Of a stretch of 64,000 nucleotides of DNA, positions 45,447 through 57,720 are shown piece by piece. The stretch lies in assembly GCA_019321725.1 (NCBI GenBank), contig CM033121.1:15748001-15812000 (forward strand), given 5' to 3'. The notes under the pieces were generated by a model. That model saw nothing but the letters and a program-made list of their open reading frames with translations. It was not told where the DNA came from and ran no database searches. This DNA comes from Paulownia fortunei (Eukaryota; Streptophyta; Magnoliopsida; Lamiales; Paulowniaceae). Each line of letters opens with the position of its first letter. Positions within the stretch are counted from its first letter, which is position 1. The position numbers and the translations under genes were made by a program.

Positions 45447-48430
45447 TGCTATTCTCAAACTTATTTACTATAAAATTTCAAGAGTTATTGCTACAACTTT
45501 AAGGTTGCAAACCCAAGTGCATGTTGTATTAAGTAATGAACTTCTCGTGAGTCCGAGGTCGATCCACAGGGAAGTTGTTTGAAGAATTCAAGATTATATT
45601 TCTAAAAAGATGGAGTTTATGTGAATCAAAATATATGAACAATTAATGTATGATATAACTAAAGAAAAACCGAAGTAATAAAAGTATTGAGGATTAGGGA
45701 TCCACTCTTGAGTTTTGGATAGAGAAATGGTTATTTATTCTTTTTACCTCTATTAATTGCCACAATTGGAATCCATACATAATGAAGGTTCCAATGGGAA
45801 GATATTATCAAATAACTTGTGCAATAAGGTAATCATGATATTGTCTTCTTATTGCAAATTATCTCTTAATGCCAATACTTATTTATGGGATCAAACATTT
45901 ATGCACACCTTCGTCAACAACAAATCAAGGTTTCACTTTAGTAGTCGGTGGGGTAAAACTATACAATAAGCTAAATGAACCCAGGTATTTGTTATGCCAT
46001 TGGAGATACATAAATCAAGAATCACCACAAAATAAGTAAGGGTAGATCAAAAATAAAAATAATAATACAACATACTTAAATATTTTCTACCCTTATAACC
46101 ATTCCTCTTCCTCTATCAAGAGGTTCACCCTTTTTCCTTAGCAAAATGAAATTTATAAAGACATAATAAAAGTAGAAAAGACTAAAAATATAAGAGAAAC
46201 TAGAGAATGCATTTGTATTACTACTAGAAAATTTACAATACTAGAAAACATACAACCTAGATAACTTAGCCTGAAGAAACCCTCTACCCGCCTTCTCTTA
46301 CAAGCTTAATACATGGCCTATTTATAGTACTTGAAGTAAGCTAGAGGCCAACAAAATAATGGAGGGGTTAATCAAGTGGTATGCTAGTTGCTAAGAGTTG
46401 GTAAGTTGTTGCACCAATTTCTCACCCACTGAATTGAATTGTATTTTTTGATTAGATACAGCTACATTTTGAAGATGCATAAAAAGAATCAAAATTGTAG
46501 ATCTTTCAGCGCTGATATATTTTCATATATCTTTTTGTCAAATTTGGCGGTCGGATGAAGGAGATATGATCAAATTATCGAGTTATGTCCAAGAGCCATC
46601 CTTTAACAGCAGCAGCAACTTGCAGACTATGTTTTTACTATTTAAACACATTTTCACACCATCTTATCTTTAAAAAACTTATTTAATTACCTCTTGTGTA
46701 TAACATATCTCAATTTCAACCCAAAATAAATTTAAGCTCAAGAAATATAACCCAATTGGTAAAATAAGTCAATATTGGGCTGAACTCTGATCCAAATTTT
46801 GGTGATCTATTCAGTATTTATAATTTGAGCATAACTTCATGATAAAAAACCCTATGGACTTAAAGCTTATTTCATTTGAAAGCCAAGAGATAGAGGTACA
46901 ACTTTTCTATTAAAAGCTCAACCCAATTCAGTTTTGATAATAGCATAAAATTTATCTTGTTTGTGTGGACAGTTAATGTCAATAGTGATGAAACTATGCA
47001 TGCTTCAAATAAGTGAATTCTCATAAAACCTTAAAAAAACCATCACCCAATCTCGAACATAAAAGTTAAACATCATAGGCTCTTTCTTTAGTGCAAATCT
47101 CCACTACACTGAAAACACCACACGAAATCAAAAGGTTTTCAACAAATATTGTAATGGGGCCAAAGGGTAGTGATGTAGCTAAGAAATAAAAGGATAGGAT
47201 GCAACAATGGTTCTAAAACTTCATGGAATTAGAGACATAGAATTTATCGATGAAGAATTCTCAAACTCCACAAATTTCAACACTAGGGTCTAATGTTATT
47301 AAATTAGACCCTTCTTATTCATCTTGCAACATCTCATTTTCAGTTGCAACTCGTAGCACTTTGCAATTTTTTTTATTATTGTTTTTCTTTTTTTTCTTTG
47401 GTTTTTTTTTAAAGAGAAACTCCCCCACACTTTTCTTCTATTCCAACCTGAATTTCTTTTATAAGTTCACGTTGTCAATTAAATATCTCTTAAACTCCAA
47501 TCATTTTTAGAACAAGGGTTGGATAATAGTGTATTTAGGCTAGGTAAAAAGATATGGTTACAAAAAAATATATTTATTTTTTGAAAGACTCAAAGTGGTT
47601 TACTATGGGGATATTTTCTTGAAACCTCATATAGGGAACAAGTTAATTTGACAATTGTGCTAGAAAACCTAATGCCTTAATCATTTTTCTAGTGGTGCAC
47701 TATCAGTTGTTCGCCTCGACAAACCAAAAGTAAAAGTTCTAATACTCAACCCCTACATGTTGAAGATCCAAGTGACGATTAGAGCAAGGACATAAGAACA
47801 ATCTATTTTGACATGATTGTCTTCAAACTTAATAACATAACTATTTGTGCAAAATAAAGTTTGAGTATAATTATCACAAAATATATTAACCAAATAACAA
47901 CATCAAAGTCCAAAACAACACCTATCATCAATCAAACCATATTATTCATACTTAATTTTAATCATTGAAGTTGGAAGAACATCTATGACTGAAAAAAAAT
48001 AAAAACAATTGGTAATTCACAAATATTTGTTAAAAACTTCACAAACTTGCCATGTTATGCAAAAAATAGGGATGCATCTCAAGAGTGTTACAATTACCCT
48101 TTACTCAGCCACCATTTTTCATGCTTTCAATGGACCCATAAAAAAAACACGCTTGATTTTTATTTTTTTTCAAATACTAGAAAAACACACATTGAACACA
48201 CAAGTCATGATATCAACTATCCCTCCCCCAACCTAATCGAGATATTATCCCCAATGTCAAAAATAGATAGAAAAGTAGAGTTTGAAAGATATCACCTGAA
48301 GTGTGGCTAATAAAGCTGAAATAAAAAAAAATACATATTATTAGATAAAATCATTAACAATAAGTATCACAAACTGAGAGTCAAATTCAATTTTCATTTT
48401 TGACCATTGTTCCTGTTGGACCAATCTACA
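45447..48430. other. About 3 kb of unassigned repeat-like DNA
   Basis: No reading frame longer than about 90 codons and no LTR pair. Near 45550 lies GAGGTCGATCCACAGGGA, a phrase I associate with plant gypsy elements but cannot place. A purine-rich tract on the minus strand at 47419-47434 may be a polypurine tract. T-runs lie at 47370-47412. It may be remains of another element, or the 5' end of the Tat element to the right. Gag of Tat was not found here. Confidence 0.4.
47419..47434 (-). other. Possible polypurine tract
   Basis: The minus strand reads AAAAGTGTGGGGGAGT. Similar G-rich tracts precede 3' LTRs of several plant gypsy elements. No adjacent LTR could be confirmed, so this is a weak call. 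Confidence 0.3.
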
Positions 48431-48552
48431 TTGGCCAAGGCTAGATCAGGTTCTGGCACATATGCTATAAATTGATCAATTAGCTGGTCAGGTGTTAGAG
48501 CAGAAATGAGGATTCTTCTCACAGACGGTGAAATAAAATCTTTTTTTACAGC

Positions 48553-49008
48553 ATGATCTACACATCCATGCTCATGGGGTTCAGTGGAGAGGTGGTGGAG
48601 GCACTGGGAGAAGTCACTCTCCTAATATCCTTGGGCTCCTACCCAAAAAGAGCTATGAGAATGGTGAAGTTATTGGTGGTTAAATCCCCTTCCACTTATA
48701 ACATGATCTTAGAAAGACCAAGTATGAATTTATTCTGAGTTGTGGCTTCAACTTACCACATGAAGTTGAAGTTTCCAACCCCTAAAGAAGTAGGCGAGGT
48801 CGTTGGCGATAAGAGAATGGCAATAGAGTGTAATGAAAATACTTTGCGTAGAACTCATAACATCTTGAAAATCCAGGAAGGCAGCAGAGTAGCCATAAGC
48901 AAGGCCAAGCAAAAGTTGGTGGCCATGATTGAAGAAAAGCTCGAGGCAGAGAGAGAGCTTGAGTTAAGAAAGAGGAAACTTGATGAAGCTAGGTTGGGAC
49001 CGGCGTAG
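48553..49008 (+). pseudogene. Tat protease/linker region
   Basis: Translation reads MGFSGEVVEALGEVTLL, then MVKLLVVKSPSTYNMILERP, a TGA, and VASTYHMKLKFPTPKEVGEV. These match the end of the Tat protease and the linker to reverse transcriptase. The protease catalytic motif upstream is not visible. Region 48742-49008 stays open and ends in a charged, Glu/Lys-rich stretch. Confidence 0.75.
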
Positions 49009-50389
49009 AACTGGCTATCAACGAAAGATTGGTAGCTTTCCTCAAGAAAAATGAAGATATTTTTGCATGGGGATGGAACACATGTGTGGAATCCCTCTTG
49101 AGTTGATAATTCACCGGCTCAATGTTGACACAACATTTAGGCCAGTGAAATAAAAGAAGAGGACATTTGGCCCTAAAAGGTCACAACACATCAAGGAAAA
49201 AGTTGACAAGCTACTCACAGCAAAGTATATCCACCCAGTCTATTATCCAGAATGGCTGGCTAACGTGGTGCTTGTGCCCAAGTCCAAGGGCAAATGGTGC
49301 TTGTGCATCAATTTTATAGATCTCAGCAAAGCTTGCCCTGAAGATCCAATCCCTTTACCGCACATAGACTTGCTGGTGGATTCTACTTCAAGATGCAAAG
49401 TGTTGAGTTTCCTCGATGCGTACCAAGTGTACAATCAAATTTTCCTTACACCTGAACATCAAGAGAAGACTAGCTTTGTCACCAACCAATGGATCTTTTG
49501 TTATGAAGTGATGCCCTTTAGGCTTAAGAATGCAGGCGCGACCTACTAACGACTTGCTAACCAGATGTTTGAGCGCCTGATAGGACACAACATGGAGGTG
49601 TACATCGGCAACATACTTGTAGAGTGGTAGCACTCTTGACCATGTACATGATTTGGATGAGTGCTTCGCCGTATAAAGTACTTATTGCATGAAACTCAGC
49701 CCAACAAAGTGCACATTTGGAGTGCGTAGAGAGAAGTTCTTGGGGTGCATGATTTCACAAATGGGGATCAAAGCTAACCCTGAGAAAATAGATGTTATAA
49801 TAAGCATGCCCCCTCCTCGCACTATCAAACACATCCAGTAGCTAACCAGATGGTTAGCAGCCTTTAATCATTTCATATCAAGGTCTGTAGATATGGGGCT
49901 TCTCTTCTTCAAGGATCTTAGAGAAGGGAAGAGTTTTGAGTGGACAGATTCATACCGATAGGCATTCGAGGACTTAAAGAGATACTTAGTCTCTCTCCCT
50001 TTGCTTATGAAGCCTAAAGTGGTGGAGATTTTATTTCATTACTTGGCGTTGACAAATGAAATAGTCAATGCAATGCTAGTTCGCTAGGAAGGGAGAGAAC
50101 ACTACCTGATCTACTATGTTAATCACATTCTACAAGGAAGCAGCGATACACGAACATAGAGAAGCTCACCCTTACCTTAGTAATTACAATGAGAAAACTT
50201 TACCTATACTTTCAGTCTCATCCAGTGGTAGACTTGACCAACCACCCCTCAAGCAAGTGTTCATAAGCCTAGAAACTTTAAGTAGGACGTTAAAGTGGGC
50301 GGTGAAGCTTAGTCAACATGGCATCGAGTTCTGCCTTGATCTAATATAAAAGCGCAAATCTTAGCTAACTTTCTCATCGAGATTATTGC
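49009..50389 (+). pseudogene. Tat reverse transcriptase and first RNase H
   Basis: The open part 49265-49549 reads MVLVPKSKGKWCLCINFIDL, LPHIDLLVDSTSR and FLDAYQVYNQI, then FCYEVMPFRLKNAGATY and a stop. Downstream, in other frames, the catalytic motif has become VYIGNILV (family VYVDDMLV; near 49600-49622), so the metal-binding pair is lost. FSWTDSYR-like and KPLLL-like RNase H pieces follow near 49930-50020, heavily decayed, up to about 50340. Confidence 0.78.
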
Positions 50390-50899
50390 AAATGGAGTAG
50401 ATAGCTCACTCTCCATATGGATGGATTGTCTACAGCGACCGAGAGTGGAGATGGGATAGTGCTTGAAAGTCCGTAGGGCGATAAGTTCAAGTACTCTATG
50501 AAGTTTCAATTCCCCACATCTAATAATGAGGCGGAATATGAAGTGCTCTTAGTAGGCGGCAAGTTAGACTTCACAGCAGGAGCAAAGAAGTTGGTAATGT
50601 ACAACAACTCTCAGCTAGTGGCCAACTAGGTGGGACGTATGTATGAGGCCAAAGATGAGAAAGTGGCTAAGTATTTGGAATTGATGAAAGATTTACTATC
50701 GAAGTTTGAGAGATATGAGGTGAAACAAATATCGCGAGCCACTAGCTCAGCAGCTGATCAACTTACCAAGCTCGCAAGCTCCATGGCCAGTATCAACAAC
50801 TGAAGGATCATCTTCCTTACTTCTAGCAAGCCTGAGATAAAAGGAGCAGGGCTACGATCCTATGTGTAGACATCGAGGAGCCGAGCTAGAAGGATGATA
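50390..50899 (+). pseudogene. Tat second (archaeal-type) RNase H
   Basis: From about 50425 the text reads VLESP, GDKFKYSMKFQFPTSNNEAE (50481-50540), then LVMYNNSQLVAN, EAKDEKVAKYLELMKDLLSK and QISRATSSAADQLTKLASSM. This is the extra RNase H found in Tat elements, with its NNEAEYE motif. TAG codons interrupt it. Confidence 0.75.
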
Positions 50900-51563
50900 T
50901 TATGAAATACTTGACATCGAGAGAGTTATCCCCAAACCTTGGTGAGGCCCACAAGTTGAGGGCACGTGCTTCACATTTCACACTATTTGATGGAGAGCTC
51001 TACAAGAGATATTTCTCCTCGCCATACTTGAAGTGTCTTCCCACAACTAAAGCCAATTACATCCTTCGAGAGATTCAAGAGAGGATCTGTGGCAACCACC
51101 TCGACGAGAAGGCCCTTGCTGCTAAAGCTTTGAGACAAGGCTCTTTTTAGCCCACCATGTTGAGTGATGCTAAGGAGTTAGTCTTATGATGTCGCGTGTG
51201 CCAAGAACATGCCAACATCTCGCACCAACATCCTTCACCCAGTGGGGATAGATCCCATTGAAGTGTTCCCTCAAGCAACGAGATAAAGGAAGTTTCTCAT
51301 AGTAGCGGTTGACTACTTCACCATGTAGGTAGAAGCCAAACTATTTGCCTAGATATCAAAGAATGAGGTGATCAATTTTTTGTAGAAGAACATCATCTGC
51401 CACTTTGGAATAACTAAAGTATTAGTGTCAGATAATGGAACGTAATTTCAAGGTTCCAAAATTTGGGAGTGGTGCCAAGGCCTCTCGATCAAACAGTTAT
51501 TCACCTCCATTTGCAATCCCCAAGCTAATAGCCAGACGGAAGTAACTAATCACACTATCCTAT
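50900..51563 (+). pseudogene. Tat integrase, N-terminal and core part
   Basis: The open part 50902-51150 gives MKYLTSRELSPNLGEAHKLR, ASHFTLFDGELYKRYFSSPY and CGNHLDEKALAAKALRQGSF, the zinc-binding entry of the integrase. Stops and frameshifts follow in the core; the last readable codons are TEVTNHTIL just before the solo LTR. The reading frame resumes after it. Confidence 0.78.
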
Positions 51564-54339
51564 TGTAATACCCAATCCTCACACTACTCACTTGGCTAAT
51601 GTGATTCATGCATTACATGCTACTTATATGCTAACTTGCATTAATATTTACATGATATCTTATATAGCATTCTTAATCGTTAGACCTCTAATGCTATCAC
51701 ATGATATTACTGGTTGAGATCTTATAACCTAATTAAGAAATTCTATATTTAAATAAAAAAAGAATAGATTGGTCGATATATTGGATATTCATAGGTTATA
51801 TGTTATAATTTTGGAAGTGTTAAAGGTGTTACTAGTAAGTTTATATGATTCTATTTAATTAGATTGAGGTGTTTTAAAAGTATACATCCATGGATTAACA
51901 TACTCGGGATATTAGACATGATATAATGTGATTTAAGTATCATAATACAAGGTTCATATGTGCATATGATTTTAGAAATGCAAACTACACAACCATTTAA
52001 GAATTGGATGTCAATCGATTTGGAGATCGAATGAACGGACATAGGAATTACCTATGGGAATGAATGGTAACTAAAATAGGTTGCAACCAAATAAGAATAT
52101 GTGAGACACACAAGATTAGGGCTGCAAGATAAGGGAGAAAATCAGATTATACCATTACATGCCACCTCATGCTTTCTTATTAAGGTTAAGCTAATACCTC
52201 AAACCCTTCACCCTTAAGCCATGACCAGACCCTCATTTCAGCCATTTTCATGTTCCAAACACACACCTTAAGGTATCCAAGTGCTCCAAATTTATTCCAA
52301 GTTGAAATAAAAGCAAGAAAAGCAAAAGAGAAGTGATTACCATCAAGTTTAACATCAAAATCTACATAGGTAACACTTATCTACGATTTTACCTTTGGTT
52401 TTCAGATTATTCTGAATAATTTTTAAAAGTGTTTAGGAAGTTTTTAGTTAGACTTTGGTGCACAAAGAAAGGGTTTTTGATGACAAACACTTAATAGGAA
52501 ATACTTATGGCAGAAACTATCACCTTACTGTTTTCTTGTGCTTTAGGCTTCAAAAGTCTATGGTATGTTGAATAAAATATATAATTATTACCATTTACAT
52601 GTCCATATATGATTTAAGAGTATTGGAATGAATTTTGATCGATTATAAATTGAAATAGAGAATGATATTGGAGAAACACTCAAACTGCCAAAGTAGCAAA
52701 ATCTATTTTGGTGTGTTGTGAAGGAGACTGAATTATGGGAGCTAAATCCATTAGTTTTGGAAAGAATATAACCTTTTTGTCTCTGTTTATATGTTAAATA
52801 AGTGTGGTAAAAATTTTGGAGAGATTGAATATACGTAAGGGTGCCAAACCATTAATGTCATGAAGTGCGCAAAACTGTCACTATAGGAAAAATCTGTTTC
52901 AGTAAGCTGTGAAGGGAGCTGAACTTGGGAAGCTATATCCATGAGTTTTAGATATTCTATGACATGGTTATATTTTTTTTTATGTTACCTAAGTGTGATA
53001 AAAATTGGGTAGTGAATGAATATGTCTAAGGATGTCAAAATCATCATGCAAATTAATGTGGCAGCAAGAAAATATGAAGTGGTGAATCTGTACCATTTGG
53101 TTCATTAACATGTTCCAGCATAGATGTGGTGCATTTGATCCCTAACATTTAGGAAAATATTGTAAGAGTTATAATACATCAATTAACTGAGGTTAGTATA
53201 CATTTAAGATGTGGAACAAAGGTACGTAGAAGGTTGTATTCGGTTATAGTTTCTAAGTGATAAGGTTGTTTAGTTAAATTGAGATTCAAGATCTTTATAC
53301 TACATTAGGTAAAATGAACTTGCTAATTGAGGATGGTGATTAATATCTTGTATTTTTACAGATTGTTTCACATCTAGGGTTAGGGAGGAATACTTAAGAA
53401 ACCTAGAAGTAACACGCAACCAATCAAAAATAAGTAAAGATTCATTTGCAACTACAATGCATAGACATAGTAAATGTGTGATTTATATGTAATACCATAG
53501 ATCAGATGTGCATAACAGAGGGCACGTATTAATGTCATTCATGTCCATTTGAGCATATATACATGGGCATTGTCACGTGCATGCATCATATACAAGCGTT
53601 GTGATAAATCTTGCATTGCACGACATGATTTTGAGAAAGAAAAATATTTTACTGACCACTACTAGTATACCAAAGCATGCATGGATTTTTATTGTTGTAT
53701 GCATAGATTTACAGGTTCGCGTGTATGAATTTACATGCGTACGAGTGTGCATGGATTTGCATGCTTTTATGATTATTGGTCATTGAATTATGGCAATGTG
53801 CAGAGCTCTTTTCCGATGCATGGAATAGTAGCATTGGTCAAGGGCCCATGAAATAAATGATTTTGAGAGAAATGTTTTGATGCATAGAATTGCATTGTGG
53901 GCATAGCATTTTGAGATACATGACTTGATATTATGGATTATTCTTTGACATACATAATTTTTACTTGCTGAGCATTAGCTCATATAGTTTATGCATTGTA
54001 GATGAGTTTGGTAATACTTGATACCATAGACTTACTGGGCAAGCGGTTAGGGTTTCTATAAGTTCTGAAGATCAGTGTACATGGATGACGACCTGTTGGG
54101 TTGTGTTGTGGGCATATTATAACTTTTACATTCATTATTATTATGTAAAGTGTTGACTATATATAAACAGTGATTTTTCTATATACAAGGTTATATGTGA
54201 GAAAATACTTTATTGTTTCTCAAACTGCTACATTTGACAAAAGTAAATATATATATATATATAAACATGCAGACATATGTGCTACCTTGTCAAAATTATT
54301 GTTATACCAATATCTATATTTAGTGGTAGGGGTGTTACA
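51564..54339 (+). repeat. Solo LTR of Tekay family, 2,776 bp
   Basis: It starts TGTAATACCC and ends GGGGTGTTACA, a TGTAA...TTACA inverted terminus. The start matches the 3' LTR of T3 (61211 on); the end matches 45243-45446. No internal region is attached. Removing it rejoins the Tat integrase frame (THTIL then LQHLKARL). The flanks CCTAT and CTTGC do not form a perfect duplication; a two-base loss on the right would explain this. It most likely arose by recombination between the two LTRs of a full element. Confidence 0.85.
54158..54167 (+). promoter_or_regulatory. Putative TATA box of solo LTR
   Basis: TATATATAAA lies 170 bp before the LTR end, at the same place as in the T1 LTR. It probably marks the core promoter. 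Confidence 0.5.
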
Positions 54340-54858
54340 CTTGCAACACCTTAAGGCACGCCTCGTAGCAGCGAAAGGGGCTTGGGTGGGTAAGTTTCCA
54401 AGCATCTTGTGGGCGTAGCGCAGTACCCCACGAGTGTTGACTGGAGAGTCCCCGTTCAACCTTACCTACAGCATAGAAGCTATTACCCCCCGGAGATTAG
54501 GGAACCATCATGGAGAGTGATGCACTACTCACCCCAGTATAATGATGAAGCACTACGAGTGAACCTTGACCTCATAGCTGAACTAAGAGAGAAAGCATCA
54601 ACTCGAACAGAGATATACCGTGTAAGAATGGCAAGGGCGTACAACTCTAAAGTATGCCCACGATCCTTCCAAGTTGGGGACTTGGTGATAAGGAAAGCAG
54701 AGGTCTCACACCTACTTGACAAGCTTGATCTGAAGTGTGAATGACCATATAAGGTCACAAAGATAGTGAATGTTGGAGCATATCGACTCCAACACTTAGA
54801 TAGGAAAGACGTACCGCGCACTTCGAACATAGCCAACCTGAAGAAGTTCTACCAGTGA
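54340..54858 (+). pseudogene. Tat integrase, C-terminal part
   Basis: After the solo LTR the frame continues as LQHLKARLVAAKGAWVGKFP and SILWA, then with a frameshift to RVLTGESPFNL-like codons. From about 54490 comes PPEIREPSWRVMHYSPQYND, LRVNLDLIAELREKASTRTE, ARAYNSKVCPRSFQVGDLVI and RKAEVSHLLDKLDLKCE, ending in NLKKFYQ near 54857. This is the typical Tat integrase C-terminus. It is one of the better-kept blocks of this element. Confidence 0.85.
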
Positions 54859-55247
54859 CATGGAAATCAATTACTTAAACTCTTTTTTTTAGTTTTCCTT
54901 CTCCTACATGAGAACAGTTATTTCCATTCCTAGCTTATATTTTTTGTTATTGGGCTCCTTATGGACCCTAACTCTGTTCATTATTACGATTGACAAAGTT
55001 ATCAATAAAATTATCTTTCGTCTACATAATGGTGCAAACTACAACATGTCACTCCACTTATTTACATTATTGCTGACCCTTGGAGCTGAGAGATTCCCTC
55101 GAGGTCATCAAAGAGCCTAGCCAGCTTGACCCCAGAATGCCACAGCTCGACTTCCCTCGAGGTCACAGACAAAGCACGATAGCGGAGCAGGCCGAGCCAC
55201 GATGAGCTCGACCTGCCTACCTCCTATTAATCCCTCAACTCACCTTC
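54859..55247 (+). other. 3' untranslated stretch of Tat element
   Basis: It follows the pol end. It contains CTTCCCTCGAGGTCA-like words twice (near 55090 and 55152) and several AGCTCGAC words. No LTR start was identified. It ends where a Tekay LTR terminus begins at 55248. Confidence 0.5.
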
Positions 55248-56012
55248 TATCACAACCTCCCAATAATATGTATAAAATATATATATAAACAACCTGTACA
55301 ACATAATTTGTGCATGTATGCATGTGTATAACTTCTTTTTTTCTACGCAGTTCAACAAAATATTGATAAAAGTAAAGTGCTTTCATATCCTGTCACACTG
55401 TATATACATATATAGTTATTAAACATTAACCAAGTCTATCAAAACCTTCACAAACCCAAACTCTCTATCACAAAGGAGTTTTGAAAGTGATATACAGGAT
55501 AAAGTCACTAATATAATACAATAACTGTAAAATCAAAAACACAGCCCATAAAATAGCTCAACAGGTCATCATCCAAGTACATTGATCTTTGAAAGCCTGT
55601 AGGACCTCCACTGCCAGCCAGTAAACTAGAGGTCTCAAGTCTCACCATGATCACCTACAATGCATAAACTACATAAGTTAATGCTCAATAAGTAAAAATC
55701 ATGCATGATAAGAGTATGATATAAAATCTCATGCAACTCAACTCTAAGATATGATGCTATAAATATATCAAATTGAGTGCTCATAAATCAAAGAGTTTTT
55801 ATAAAAATCACTTCATTTATTGGGCCCTTAGCCCACCTACTATGCACCGGATATAGCTCTGAATAACATCAATAATCACATGACCATAAATAAATTAACT
55901 CAATCCAAGGGCCATCTCCTGGGATCAACAAAGATCTACCCCCTGTCTTCCCCTGTGATTCTCCAGAAGTCTTCCTACTGGCGGAGTCAATAAGGGCACA
56001 GTCAAGTGGTCC
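55248..56012 (-). repeat. Tekay LTR 3' part, minus orientation
   Basis: On the minus strand this is the LTR from ACCACTTGACTG to its terminus GGTTGTGATA. It matches 61689-62918 apart from the T4 insert. The left edge is an exact LTR terminus; the right edge is a break at which the sequence switches orientation. Confidence 0.82.
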
Positions 56013-57004
56013 TATTTTGGAGTGATTGGATGTACTTAAGGGTGCCAAATCCATTAATGTCATGAAGTGTGCAAAACTATCACGGTAGAAAAATAATCTA
56101 TTTCAGTATGTTGTGAAAAGAGCTGAACTTGGGAAGATATATCCATAATTTTTAGAAAATATATGATATGGTTACATTTATATACATGTTATCTAAGTGT
56201 GGTAAAAATTTAGGAGTGATTGGATATGTTTAGGGATGTCAAAATTATCATGCAACTAAATTAGACAACAAGTAAATATAAAAATGTGAATCTGTCTCAT
56301 TTGATAAGTTAGCATATTTCAACCTAGACATGTTGCTATTGAATATTAATAATTAGGTACATGATAGTAGAGTTATAATATTTAATTATATGATGTTTAC
56401 ATGTACTAAGATGAGAAATTAAGGTATTGGAGGGACTAGATTGGGTTCTAGTTTGGTAAACATAGATAGCTTGGTGTTTAAGGTCTTAGTATGATATTTT
56501 ATGCTTTCAACTTGCTAAATTGCGAATGGTGCTTGATGTTGGGTAATATTACAGGCTATTTTACATCTAAAATCAGAGGGGAACAATAAACAAATTTAGA
56601 CTAAGCCACCAACCAAGTGGAAGGTGAGTAAAGATCCATTTGCAACTATAATGCAAGAACATAGTATGTCTTGAAGCATGTATACCTAATATATTAATGA
56701 TATTAAATTTGATTGAGAGTCTTATGATTCTTGAAACATGTTGAAAGCAAGATGACTTGCATTTTATATTGAACACACCATTCATGAGCATTTACATGTA
56801 CATGCACGGTATATGAGTATGGTGGAGGTTGTTGCATGCACGATATAATTTGAGACATGATTTTTAGAAAGAAAATATTTTGGTTGGCCACTACTAGTAT
56901 ACCGAGGCATCCTTATATGATATTTTGGGGCGCTGTGAGTGTTACTTTTTAGAGGATCACAGGGGTTAACAGAGGGTGTGCCTCTGGTGGTCACGAGAGG
57001 GTGG
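56013..57004 (+). repeat. Tekay LTR 5'-middle part, plus orientation
   Basis: It aligns with the reverse complement of about 62919-63910 in the T4 LTR and with the solo LTR from about 52820. It ends GAGAGGGTGG, exactly the base next to the break in the preceding minus-strand piece. It is then fused without primer site or leader to gag of T3. Confidence 0.82.
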
Positions 57005-57720
57005 AAAGAGAAGGTGATATGCGCCTCGTTTATGCATTGTGGAAGTGCTGGGCACTGGTGGGATACAATGAGGAGCATAGATGATCTTTTTACTATGACT
57101 TGGGAAAGATTTAAAGAGTTATTCAGGAACAAATACTTCACAGCTCCTGTTTGTGCAATGAAGATGAATGAATTTATACAGCTACGACAAGGAACTATGA
57201 TAGTTGGAGAATACATTCGTAAGTTTGAACGGCTATCCAGATTTGCCACATATATGGTCAATATTGATGCATTAAAAGTTGAAAGGTTTCTTGAAGGCTT
57301 GAGACCAGAGCTATATAGAGATGTGAATATGGCAGGAATCCAAGGAGTGACATACTCACAAGTTGCTGAGAGAGCTTTAGTGGCAGAACAAGCTGAACTT
57401 AGAATTTCTCATGCTCAGGAGATTCGACGCCAATTTAAGCAAGGACAGGGGCAACGATGGGTTGGAAATAAAAAGAAGAGACCATTTTAAATGTAAAATC
57501 AAAAATCTAAATTCCAACCTGGACAAGGGCAACAACAGTGGGATAAAAGTAAGTGTACAAAGATTGATCAAGGTAAAGCACCGATATCGCAACCTACTTG
57601 TTCTAAATATGGTGGTCACCACAATGGAGTTTGCCCGATAGAGATTAGAACCTGCTTTGTGTGTGGAAAGGTTGGACATATTGTCAGAGCATGTCCAGAT
57701 AATCTAAATTTGATAGGACA
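57005..57720 (+). pseudogene. gag of T3 (N-terminus missing)
   Basis: The frame enters at KEKVICASFMHCGSAGHWWD, corresponding to gag codon about 113 of T1. It then runs FKELFRNKYFTAPVCAMKMN, FIQLRQGTMIVGEYIRKFER and FLEGLRPELYRDVN to a TAA at 57488-57490. In the downstream part, in a shifted frame, lies a complete CCHC zinc knuckle (CFVCGKVGHIVRAC, about 57656-57697). Apart from the missing start, the Gag core is undamaged. Confidence 0.87.

Larger units (their letters stand above)
48431..55247 (+). mobile_element. Ty3/gypsy Tat-lineage element, decayed, split by solo LTR
   Basis: The protein blocks are those of plant Tat elements: protease-linker, reverse transcriptase, RNase H, a second (archaeal-type) RNase H, then integrase without chromodomain. 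Neither LTR nor gag was recognised. The integrase is interrupted by a Tekay solo LTR (51564-54339). Stops and frameshifts are frequent, so the element is dead. Confidence 0.8.

Noticed and set aside
47250..47510. 86-codon open frame with Phe-rich centre
   Set aside because: It is created by a T-run at 47370-47412; no recognisable domain and no homologue in the window.
54220..54836. Minus-strand open frames across the Tat integrase end
   Set aside because: The plus strand carries the clear Tat integrase C-terminus; the antisense frames are by-products.
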